DNA from: an uncultured Granulosicoccaceae bacterium
GTDB lineage: Bacteria > Pseudomonadota > Gammaproteobacteria > Granulosicoccales > Granulosicoccaceae
Assembly: GCA_937930305.1 (NCBI GenBank)
Contig: CALGLE010000033.1
Span: 1-35,873 of the forward strand
Length of the DNA: 35,873 nt
Direction of reading: 5' to 3'
The position numbers and the translations under genes were made by a program. This document shows positions 26,114 through 33,124 of this stretch, in pieces. Position 1 is the stretch's first letter. The number at the start of each line of letters is the position of its first letter. A model generated the notes under the pieces. The model had not been told where the DNA came from and ran no database searches. It saw only the letters and a program-made list of their open reading frames with translations.

Positions 26114-26908
26114 TTACAATTTCATCTGCTGTACCTGGGCCGACAAACCCCCATCGAGAACCCACAGTTGACCCGACGCATACCGCGCCTCATCAGACGC
26201 CAGCCAGTTCACCAAATTAGCCACATCAGCCGGTGTGCCATAGGTGCGCATGGGATGAACATCACGCACCGCCTGCTGCAGCGATTCAATATCACCACCA
26301 CCGCCACCTGAGCCGTCTCCGTTAAAAAAACTCTGCAACATCGGCGTATCGATATAGCCTGGGCATATGGCATTGACACGAATGCCTTCCGGCCCATGAT
26401 CGCAAGCCATCGCTCGGGTTAACGCGTGCACCGCACCTTTACTGGCGCAATAGGCCGCCAAACCCGGATCAGCAATAAACCCATCGTAGGATCCGAAGTT
26501 GATAATGGATGCGCTGGCGCCCTGAGTAGCGGCTTCTCTCATCAACGGTAACGCATACTTGCAAGTTAAAAACGTACCGGTGACGTTAACGGCAAAACTG
26601 CGATTCCATTCCTCAAGGGAGGTGTGTTCTATCGTTTTCTCAATCTCGATACCGGCCGCATTAATCAGAATATCGAGCCGGCCGTCGCTATTTTTAATCT
26701 GCTCCATCAGATCAATCACACTCTGTTCAGAGGTGACGTCCAGCGCTACATACTGCGCCCCACTTTGAGCACCCTTATCAAAGGAGCCTTGTTCACTGAC
26801 ATCAGCCGCATACACGGTTGCGCCTTCGTTATTCAAGCGCTCACAGATGGCGCGGCCAATGCCACCACAACCACCGGTCACGACAGCCACCTTGTTATTT
26901 AAACTCAA
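26114..26908 (-). CDS. Short-chain dehydrogenase/reductase (first of pair), TTG start
   Basis: A 264-residue classical SDR with TGGCGGIG, NAAG, IINFGSYDG and YCASK, and C-terminal GQLWVLDGG. A glycine-rich insertion (GDGSGGGGG, about 205-213) lies in the substrate loop before the C-terminal core and is unusual. The start is TTG at 26908-26906: AGGTG sits seven to eight bases upstream and the TTG overlaps the TGA of the Rieske gene (26907-26905), so translation is coupled. No in-frame ATG competes. It would act on the alcohol or aldehyde released by the oxygenase (inference). Confidence 0.87.
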   Translation of the reverse strand: MSLNNKVAVVTGGCGGIGRAICERLNNEGATVYAADVSEQGSFDKGAQSGAQYVALDVTSEQSVIDLMEQIKNSDGRLDILINAAGIEIEKTIEHTSLEEWNRSFAVNVTGTFLTCKYALPLMREAATQGASASIINFGSYDGFIADPGLAAYCASKGAVHALTRAMACDHGPEGIRVNAICPGYIDTPMLQSFFNGDGSGGGGGDIESLQQAVRDVHPMRTYGTPADVANLVNWLASDEARYASGQLWVLDGGLSAQVQQMKL

Positions 26909-28044
26909 GACGTCACCTGCGCATAGGCATCGAGCACCAAACCGTGAAAATGGTGCACCGCATGTTCAGACTTTCCTGAACCAGAAGGATCATGAACGAT
27001 GCGGCCTTGCGTAAACGCCGGTGTGTCCATCCCTCGCTGAACACTTTCAACCAGCGCAATATCTTCCACTTGCAACACGTCATCGATATAGCGAATGGCC
27101 TCTTGCTCCATGGAATCCGCCTCTGGCGTTTCCAAATAAAAATCGTATGTTTCAAACGTACGATTATGTGCAATGGGAATGATGTTCATCACGATCATCG
27201 AACTGCGCCCCGGATATCGCATCAAACAGGTGTTAGGCCATAACCACCAGACAGCATGGGTTTTAACGGTAGCCGCAGACACATCATAGGCAGAATTAGG
27301 GGCGTTGCCTGCATCGGCCATGTGGCTTGAGTAGATGCCATGCGTGGTCACCTTATACGTATCCATGTCAACCAACTGACAAAAATCTTTGTGGGCTACT
27401 GGGCAGTGATAACACTCTAGGAAGTTATCAACCACATTCTTCCAGTTGGACTGTATGTCGTAAGTTAGCCTATGGCCAAACGTTAACTGTTCAATATCTG
27501 GCGCCCAATGATGAATCTCTTTTGCCAGATCCCCAGTTTGGGAAGCCAGGGACGCCGCAAACGGATCCAAATTGACATAAACAAAACCGCTAAACTCTTC
27601 CACTTGTACCTTGTCTAGGCACACACTTTCTATTTTAAAGTTTTCCAGGTTCTCAGTATGGGGGGCACGGTTTAGCTGTCCATCCAGTTGATAACTCCAC
27701 GCATGATACGGGCATACAATCCCTCCCGTGGTGCCTTCTCCTTGCAAAAGTTGGTGCGCTCTGTGTTTACACACATTGTAAAAAGCTTGCAGCGTACCCA
27801 GCCTGTCACGAACAACAATGATGGGTTGTCCTGCCACATCAACAGCAATGTACTGACCTTTGTCGCGCACCTTCTCAACGTGACACACCCATTGCCATGT
27901 TTTACCCAAAACATGTTTAACATCAATATCGTGCCAGCGTGAATCTGTGTAGGCTTCTTTTCGTAACGAATACGATCGTGCGGGGTCGGCATCGTATCCG
28001 TCTTTTACGGCCACGAAATCGGAAGGCATCAACGGTGATTTCAT
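26905..28044 (-). CDS. Rieske non-heme iron oxygenase, quaternary-ammonium type (CntA/YeaW/GbcA-like)
   Basis: A 379-residue oxygenase alpha subunit. Rieske ligands are Cys92-x-His94 (CKHRAH) and Cys111-x2-His114 (CPYHAW). The mononuclear iron site is His213 and His218 in ECYHCPVAH, with Asp328 (VEDIALVESVQ) as the carboxylate. Glu210, three before the first His, replaces the usual bridging Asp: the ECYH arrangement is that of carnitine oxygenase CntA/YeaW and of the glycine-betaine and stachydrine demethylases. WWLWPN is also characteristic of this clade. The enzyme would need a ferredoxin reductase partner, which is not encoded here. It is first in an operon with two SDRs and a HAD-type dehydrogenase; the ribosome site before ATG 28044 is weak. 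Confidence 0.87.
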   Translation of the reverse strand: MKSPLMPSDFVAVKDGYDADPARSYSLRKEAYTDSRWHDIDVKHVLGKTWQWVCHVEKVRDKGQYIAVDVAGQPIIVVRDRLGTLQAFYNVCKHRAHQLLQGEGTTGGIVCPYHAWSYQLDGQLNRAPHTENLENFKIESVCLDKVQVEEFSGFVYVNLDPFAASLASQTGDLAKEIHHWAPDIEQLTFGHRLTYDIQSNWKNVVDNFLECYHCPVAHKDFCQLVDMDTYKVTTHGIYSSHMADAGNAPNSAYDVSAATVKTHAVWWLWPNTCLMRYPGRSSMIVMNIIPIAHNRTFETYDFYLETPEADSMEQEAIRYIDDVLQVEDIALVESVQRGMDTPAFTQGRIVHDPSGSGKSEHAVHHFHGLVLDAYAQVTS

Positions 28045-28150
28045 ACAGCAACTCGACTTATCATAAATACCAACAATTCAAGATACCTTAACAGAGGCAC
28101 GAACCCTTGACGATTTCCCAGCACTGGACGAATTGCCTGATACACCGATT

Positions 28151-28162
28151 CTGCTGTAGCAG
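28151..28162. promoter_or_regulatory. Inverted repeat in the Rieske/amidohydrolase divergent region
   Basis: CTGCT-GT-AGCAG lies in the 179-base region shared by the divergent genes starting at 28044 and 28224, about 110 and 62 bases from the two starts. It is a plausible common operator; it does not resemble the tetR operator at 4650. Confidence 0.3.
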
Positions 28163-28223
28163 GAACCCGGGGGAGCTGGCAGTATGCAAGGAACCTTTTA
28201 TTCGCACTCCCTAGAAAACCAAC

Positions 28224-29114
28224 GTGGTCGACGACAAATATCCGCTGTACCAAGGGCCTGACCCTGCCCCAACCAAGCCAGCGTTCGATTTACCCAACGG
28301 TACGATTGACACCCACGCCCATATTTTTGGAACCGACGATGAGTACCCATTCTCACCCACCCGCGGGTATACACCGCCAGAGGCGCCACTAGAGTCTTAC
28401 TTACAGCTGCATAAAGCTTTAGGCGGAATTGATCGCGCCGTACTGACTCAACCCAGTGTTTATGGGACAGACAATGCTTGCATGCTAAACGCGGTTTCCA
28501 AGCTGAAGGGAAAGTTTCGTGCAGTGATAGCGATAGATTCCACGGTAACTGACGCGCAGCTTCAACAGTTTCACAAACAGGGTGCGCGTGGTGTGCGGGT
28601 GAATATGGTGGATAAAGGTGGCAACCCATTTGACGGCCCACGGGCGGTGCAAAAACTTACCGATCGAATTAAGGACTTAGGCTGGCACCTTGAGGTATTA
28701 GTGAATGTGCACAAATTCGATGATCTACGCGCCACCATGAATGCCATGTCCGTTGACGTATCGTTTGGTCATCTGGGTTACATGAAAACCGACAACCCGA
28801 TTGAACATCCAGGGTTTCAAGAGTTACTGAACTTACTGCGTGATGGCAATAGCTGGGTAAAGTTAACAGGCTCCTACCGAATCACCACATCGACCAGCAC
28901 ACCGTACAATGATGTCACCCCTTATGCACAAGCGATCATTGAAGCAAATGAGGACCGTGTTGTGTGGGGAACAGATTGGCCGCATCCGGTTTTTAAGGGC
29001 ACCATGCCTAATGACGGCGCACTGTTAGATCAGCTTTCGGCGTGGGCACCCAGTGAATCGCAGCGAACAAAAATATTGGTGGAGAATCCGAAGGCTTTGT
29101 ATGGTTTTGACTAA
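28224..29114 (+). CDS. Amidohydrolase-superfamily lactonase (LigI/PDC-hydrolase-like), GTG start
   Basis: A 296-residue TIM-barrel hydrolase of the amidohydrolase_2 group that includes 2-pyrone-4,6-dicarboxylate lactonase. Metal and active-site motifs are IDTHAHIFG near residue 27-36, HLEVLVN, VSFGHLGYM and RVVWGTDWPHP near 250. The start is GTG 28224 because a stop lies at 28212-28214 and no other start precedes the conserved core; the ribosome site is weak. It is divergent from the Rieske operon and shares its regulatory region, so it probably takes part in the same pathway, hydrolysing a lactone or similar ring (inference). Confidence 0.85.
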   Translation: MVDDKYPLYQGPDPAPTKPAFDLPNGTIDTHAHIFGTDDEYPFSPTRGYTPPEAPLESYLQLHKALGGIDRAVLTQPSVYGTDNACMLNAVSKLKGKFRAVIAIDSTVTDAQLQQFHKQGARGVRVNMVDKGGNPFDGPRAVQKLTDRIKDLGWHLEVLVNVHKFDDLRATMNAMSVDVSFGHLGYMKTDNPIEHPGFQELLNLLRDGNSWVKLTGSYRITTSTSTPYNDVTPYAQAIIEANEDRVVWGTDWPHPVFKGTMPNDGALLDQLSAWAPSESQRTKILVENPKALYGFD

Positions 29115-29232
29115 CATAGGAGACGACTATTCCACCTTGAGACTGGGTCTATATTGGCTGGACAAACTGGGAAATGTTGATCGCACAGTTGAGTTTTTGA
29201 AAACCGTACTGGATCAATTAATCGTTACTTGA
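29101..29232 (+). CDS. Possible 43-residue ORF overlapping the amidohydrolase end
   Basis: ATG 29101 to TGA 29230-29232, overlapping the last 14 bases of the amidohydrolase gene in another frame. AAGG stands about six bases upstream. The peptide begins MVLTNIGDDYSTLRLG and continues with an amphipathic stretch (WLDKLGNVDRTVEFLKTVL) that looks like natural protein rather than random translation. I do not recognise it; it could be a small coupled gene or the remnant of the C-terminus of a larger protein. Confidence 0.35.
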   Translation: MVLTNIGDDYSTLRLGLYWLDKLGNVDRTVEFLKTVLDQLIVT

Positions 29233-29245
29233 ATAGGTATTGGAA

Positions 29246-29863
29246 ATGACTAGTCGCACCAAAGTACGTCGTTGCTTGTGGTCCACCCTAATCGCTTGCA
29301 CACTTATAATTGGTTTTTCAATCAACCCGGTGCATGCTGGCGACCCAACGTCAAACTCCGTCGCGACTGCTTGGGATGCGCTTCGCTCAGGCACCGCTGT
29401 CGCATTAATGCGCCACGCACTGGCACCTGGGACGGGGGACCCTGACGCATTCGACGTGAACGACTGCGCAACACAGAGAAATCTATCCGATCTTGGTCGT
29501 GCGCAAGCTCAGGCCATCGGCGATCTATTGCGAGAGAATGACGTTAGCGTAGCGACGGTATTAACCAGTCAATGGTGCCGCTGTGTTGAAACAGCAAAAT
29601 TGCTTAATATCGGAAACCCAGAAGAGGCCAGTTTTTTAAACTCATTTTTTGCAGATCGAAGCACCGAGTCTGAGCAAACCCGCGCATTGGAGCGTTACAT
29701 TCGATCATCGATCGCCACCCACAAAGCCCCTGTCGTTTTGGTCACCCATCAAGTGAACATCAGCGCGCTAACACGCCAGTATGCAAGTTCAGGAGATATG
29801 TTGATAGTGACTTATGGGGAGACTACAGAGGTCCTTGCACAGATAAGTACAGCTGCTGATTGA
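29246..29863 (+). CDS. Periplasmic histidine phosphatase (phosphoglycerate-mutase superfamily)
   Basis: A 205-residue secreted histidine phosphatase. The signal peptide covers about residues 1-33 (INPVHA/GD). The catalytic motif is LMRHALAPG (about 50-58), a RHA variant of the RHG box seen in this exported subgroup, followed by LSDLGRAQAQAIGDLL, TSQWCRCVETA and the second histidine in VLVTHQVNISAL. It should dephosphorylate a small phosphate ester in the periplasm; substrate unknown. ATG 29246 is chosen over an in-frame TTG at 29240 because AGG is about eight bases upstream. It is next to the possible 43-residue ORF and ends before a convergent gene. Confidence 0.82.
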   Translation: MTSRTKVRRCLWSTLIACTLIIGFSINPVHAGDPTSNSVATAWDALRSGTAVALMRHALAPGTGDPDAFDVNDCATQRNLSDLGRAQAQAIGDLLRENDVSVATVLTSQWCRCVETAKLLNIGNPEEASFLNSFFADRSTESEQTRALERYIRSSIATHKAPVVLVTHQVNISALTRQYASSGDMLIVTYGETTEVLAQISTAAD

Positions 29864-30016
29864 TTTAAATATCGATTCGTGACTGATTTACTAAATTTCG
29901 GAATAGATGCACCCACAGCCCTGAGCCAATTCACGGGTATTGAGTTACGCAGTCTTCCGAGCAAACCGAGTTAATTTCAGCCATTGTGGGCATTGCGGGT
30001 GTGGCTGCTCACTACG

Positions 30017-30048
30017 TCGAGTGTTAGCAGAATTCTGCTGGCACTCGA
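30017..30048. repeat. 32-base near-perfect palindrome between convergent genes
   Basis: Left half TCGAGTGTTAGCAGAA and right half TTCTGCTGGCACTCGA are complementary at 14 of 16 positions, and both mismatches become U-G pairs in RNA. As RNA from the plus strand it folds into a long hairpin with an AAUU loop. It lies between genes ending at 29863 (plus) and 30079 (minus). No U-run follows on either strand, so it is not a standard terminator; a REP-like element or RNA-stabilising hairpin are alternatives. Confidence 0.8.
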
Positions 30049-30078
30049 AGTCATGTAACGTTGGACAAGACCCTGGTA

Positions 30079-30492
30079 TTATTTGAAGCTATACATTACA
30101 CCGAAAATTAGGGGAAAACCATAATAGCCATCGGCAATGGTTTCCGATGAGCGTGTTATATCATTGTCTCCCAACTCAATATTAAAGGTTACCTGCTTAA
30201 TTTCCCAAAGATAACCTAAACCAAATCGATTTAAAGACACGTTTTTATAACTGTAAGTACCAGCTACCAAATAAAATCCCACGGGTGAATTGAAAGTGAA
30301 GTTAATGTGCCCGTAAGCCCCCACTAAACCCACCAATCCCACAGTAATGTTTTTCGTCAACACCGCCTGGCCCGCGACACCCGTGCCGGGAATGCCAATA
30401 GATAACCCCGCGCGGAAATGCCGTTGAAACTCTGAGTCGCTCGCCATTATTGGAGCTGAAAATAAACTTATTGGGATATAACCCCAGCCCAT
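30079..30492 (-). CDS. Small outer-membrane beta-barrel-like hypothetical protein
   Basis: About 137 residues with alternating hydrophobic/polar strands (FRAGLSIGIPG, NITVGLVGLVGAYGHINFTF, GFYLVAGTYSYKN, RFGLGYLWEIKQVTFNIELG) and an aromatic-rich end, GVMYSFK, as in outer-membrane barrels. The N-terminus is doubtful: MGWGYIPISLFSAPIMAS is hydrophobic but has no basic residue, and a stop lies six bases upstream in frame. Another frame reads MSSYGLG from ATG 30502, so an early frameshift or a truncated signal peptide is possible. No family recognised. Confidence 0.5.
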   Translation of the reverse strand: MGWGYIPISLFSAPIMASDSEFQRHFRAGLSIGIPGTGVAGQAVLTKNITVGLVGLVGAYGHINFTFNSPVGFYLVAGTYSYKNVSLNRFGLGYLWEIKQVTFNIELGDNDITRSSETIADGYYGFPLIFGVMYSFK

Positions 30493-30526
30493 AAGAGCTC
30501 ATTTTTTTACGCGCAGGTGGAAAGTA

Positions 30527-30575
30527 ACTGCATGACCAACAAAGTGAAATAAATAGTGTGATTCAGTTTTCGTTA
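30527..30575 (+). repeat. 49-base direct repeat, copy A, upstream of histidine kinase
   Basis: Aligns without gaps to 32936-32984 with 41 of 49 bases identical; the best blocks are CATRACCAAC and ATAGTGTGRTTCAGTTTTC. Five of the eight differences are A/G transitions. Copies are 2409 bases apart and bracket the kinase gene. Confidence 0.75.
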
Positions 30576-30906
30576 GTGTCCCGTACTAAGTTGTGAAACT
30601 AGACTTACGAATAGCAATTATTCCACGAGCTATGCCCTCTATAACCGAGGTATCTTGCAATTGTCTTTCCAGAGCTTTTGAATTCAAGTCTAATTCAAGT
30701 CATCAGTGCAGTTCAATTTTTTGTACGAGCTTTAAATTAGTTACTAACTAATTAACCGAAATGCAAAAGTCGCGAGTTTTGCTGGGTCCGTTGTTTACAT
30801 TTTCAACAGCATTTCTCAGTTATTGATTTGAAACATGTTTACACTCAGTTTTCTTGAGAATGAATTGTCTTGAGCACCATGGTAAAGATGGACAATCGAT
30901 CGGAAA

Positions 30907-30924
30907 TATGTAAAGTTCTACATA
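30907..30924. promoter_or_regulatory. Inverted repeat TATGTA-N6-TACATA, candidate operator of the kinase gene
   Basis: Perfect six-base arms around AAGTTC, 55 bases upstream of ATG 30980, a normal distance for a transcription-factor site. The regulator is not identifiable. Confidence 0.4.
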
Positions 30925-30979
30925 GCCATCAGGCGAGTCATGTGTCGAACTAGGCCGTACTAACTATAGGCCACAGATA

Positions 30980-32767
30980 ATGGGAATTTGGCTGCAAAAA
31001 AAACTGTTCGGAGACTATAGCGACCCGAAAGTTGTTATCGTTCTTCAGGAACAACTACGAATCTCCATACTGGATCTTAAGTTTGCCGGGCTGGGTGTTG
31101 TAACCCTTTTCGCCATTGCCCTCTACGCGTTATGGGGACACATCCCAAACTTCTACATTATTGTTTTTCTTACACTTTTTGTGGTAGAAATTGCGTGGAA
31201 ACTGCCATTGTGGAGTCGATATAACCGTGAGTATTCAGCCGGCACCATCGACGTTCATGAATGGACCATGGTGGCCTGGGCTGCCACGCTCTACTCGGGT
31301 ATTGTTTACGGACTAAGTTTTCTAGTCGTATTCTTACCCATGCCTCCCGGTAATTTACTGGTGGTAACTATCGTCGCTGCCAATGTGATTTTCATCTGCG
31401 TCAACGTGGCCGTCGATATGCCTAGTGGCGCATCCCTGCAGTATATTGTGATGGTATTGCCAGTATTTGTTGGATTGCTGATTACTGGCGATTTTTGGCT
31501 GAAAATCACAGCACTGACTATTGTTGTTTCAGGCCTCGTTGTTATCAGCCGATCAAATCATGTCTCCCGCAGACTCGCCGACCTCATTATCGTCAAAGAC
31601 GAGAACGATCGCCTTTTTCAACATCTAGCCACAGAGAAGGAAGAAGCAGAGCAGTACCGAGCAATTGCAGAAAACGCGATTGTTGAGAAAAGTAAGTTTA
31701 TTGCAACCGCCAGCCATGATCTTCGACAACCATTGCACGCACTGGGTTTATTTCAAGTGGCTCTAAGAAATAAAGCCGATAGTCCTGAAATGGTACACAT
31801 CATTGATTCGATGGAAAAATCAACACTGGCCCTACAACAGCTATTCACCGGCTTACTCGATGTCTCTAGACTCGATGCAGGCGTTATTGAACCCGAAATC
31901 GGTCCCTACTCACTTGAATCCATTTTTGATCCAATGGTTGCCGAGTTTTACCAAATAGCAAAAAAGAAGGATATCGAATTCCGCATCACACACAACAACT
32001 TGGCGGTTCATACGGATCCTATATTGCTTGAAAGAGTAGTCAGAAATTTAATTGTCAATGCCATGGCTCACACCGACCAGGGTCACGTGTGGGTAAATGC
32101 CGAAGCCATTGACGACAAGCATATGGAATTGAGCATATCTGATACGGGTACTGGCATATCACAAAATCACTTATCAACTATTTTCACCGAGTTTTATAAG
32201 GTTAATGATGAGAGTGCTGACGAGGGCGGAGGATTTGGGCTGGGTCTCGCCATTGTAAAGCGAATATGCCAATTGTTAGACACAAACATCGAGGTGACTA
32301 GCGAACTTGGCAAGGGTTCGATGTTCAAACTGACCATGGCTCTGGCAAATGTACCCTACAGCGCGATCGCTCCTGCAATTCAGATAGATTCCATCAACAT
32401 CGAAAACAGGAAAGTACTGGTTATCGATGATGATCCCAATATACTCGAAGGAATGCATAGCGCTCTGTCCGAATGGGGCTGCGAGATCAGCCTAGCGCGT
32501 TCGTCAAGCCAGGCACTTGATATTGTTACCTCCGGATTGTTCGTTCCGGATATTGTGTTGTGTGACTATCAGTTGGGGGATGCAATGAACGGTGTTGAAA
32601 CTTCTAAGAGACTACGCCAGCAACTCAGCACTACAGTTGCGTTCATCATTATCACCGGCGACAGCAAGCCTTATAGAATACAAGAAATAACTGCTAATGG
32701 ATTCGAACTACTACAAAAGCCTGTTTCACCAGCAGCGTTGAAAAAAGCCATGCTAATGGCGCTTTGA
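30980..32767 (+). CDS. Membrane hybrid sensor histidine kinase with C-terminal receiver
   Basis: A 595-residue hybrid kinase. Residues about 40-190 contain around six hydrophobic helices in close succession, with no large periplasmic domain, then a short coiled-coil (LFQHLATEKEEAEQYRAIAENA). HisKA carries His246 in ATASHDLRQPLHALGLF. The ATPase domain has the N box (RNLIVNAMAHTDQ), G1 (DTGTGI) and G2 (GFGLGLAIV). The receiver domain begins near VLVIDDDPN (about 478) with phospho-acceptor Asp529 in VLCDYQLGD and the conserved Lys in LLQKPVSP. The LRQPLHALGLF form of the H box is common in orphan hybrid kinases. No cognate regulator adjoins; a phosphorelay partner must be elsewhere. The ribosome site is weak. 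Confidence 0.9.
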   Translation: MGIWLQKKLFGDYSDPKVVIVLQEQLRISILDLKFAGLGVVTLFAIALYALWGHIPNFYIIVFLTLFVVEIAWKLPLWSRYNREYSAGTIDVHEWTMVAWAATLYSGIVYGLSFLVVFLPMPPGNLLVVTIVAANVIFICVNVAVDMPSGASLQYIVMVLPVFVGLLITGDFWLKITALTIVVSGLVVISRSNHVSRRLADLIIVKDENDRLFQHLATEKEEAEQYRAIAENAIVEKSKFIATASHDLRQPLHALGLFQVALRNKADSPEMVHIIDSMEKSTLALQQLFTGLLDVSRLDAGVIEPEIGPYSLESIFDPMVAEFYQIAKKKDIEFRITHNNLAVHTDPILLERVVRNLIVNAMAHTDQGHVWVNAEAIDDKHMELSISDTGTGISQNHLSTIFTEFYKVNDESADEGGGFGLGLAIVKRICQLLDTNIEVTSELGKGSMFKLTMALANVPYSAIAPAIQIDSINIENRKVLVIDDDPNILEGMHSALSEWGCEISLARSSSQALDIVTSGLFVPDIVLCDYQLGDAMNGVETSKRLRQQLSTTVAFIIITGDSKPYRIQEITANGFELLQKPVSPAALKKAMLMAL

Positions 32768-33124
32768 AAAGGCACATTGCTAAGCGAAAGATCATCTCAG
32801 CACAACCAAGCAATGTCAGTTTTTATCACCAGAAGTACCAAAGAATATCGAAGGATTGAAGTTAAAAACCAACAATCGGCAAGCTATCCCGTAAGGTTGT
32901 TACTTTAGGCATCGATATAAAGACACGTTATTGTCACTGCATAACCAACGAAGCGATGTAGATAGTGTGGTTCAGTTTTCTTTAAGGAAGGGGTAATTAT
33001 AACCGGACTACATATTCGTAACACCTAGAGCCGATCATGAAAACCCTAAGAATTCGGGCAACACGAGAATCACCAACATGGGTCGCGAAAATAGCAGGAC
33101 ATCAATTGGCAGTTGGCGAATTGA
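32768..33124. other. 357-base non-coding stretch between kinase and PAS-GGDEF-EAL genes
   Basis: Contains direct repeat copy B. A 49-codon frame from ATG 33037 overlaps the end of the opposite-strand gene and is not called. No terminator is evident for either convergent gene. Confidence 0.45.
32936..32984 (+). repeat. 49-base direct repeat, copy B, downstream of histidine kinase
   Basis: Ungapped partner of 30527-30575 (41/49 identical). It begins 168 bases after the kinase stop codon. Confidence 0.75.

Larger units (their letters stand above)
30493..30979. other. Palindrome-rich 487-base region upstream of the histidine kinase
   Basis: Besides direct repeat copy A it holds a tandem AATTCAAGTC pair (30681-30690 and 30692-30701), the palindrome AATTAGTT-ACT-AACTAATT (30735-30753), two TGTTTACA boxes 44 bases apart (30792-30799, 30836-30843), AAACATGTTT (30831-30840) and TATGTA-N6-TACATA (30907-30924), the last 55 bases before the kinase start. 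I see no gene here. Confidence 0.6.

Noticed and set aside
30527..30575. Reading the direct repeat as an integron attC site or as coding sequence with conservative changes
   Set aside because: It lacks the attC core sites and fold; the apparent conservative amino-acid changes are explained by A/G transitions and both frames stop soon after.
32894..32962. A short frame reading VVTLGIDIKTRYCHCIT, reminiscent of the start of IS110-type transposases
   Set aside because: Only about 20 residues, missing the conserved lysine-containing spacing, with no other transposase sequence or IS ends nearby.
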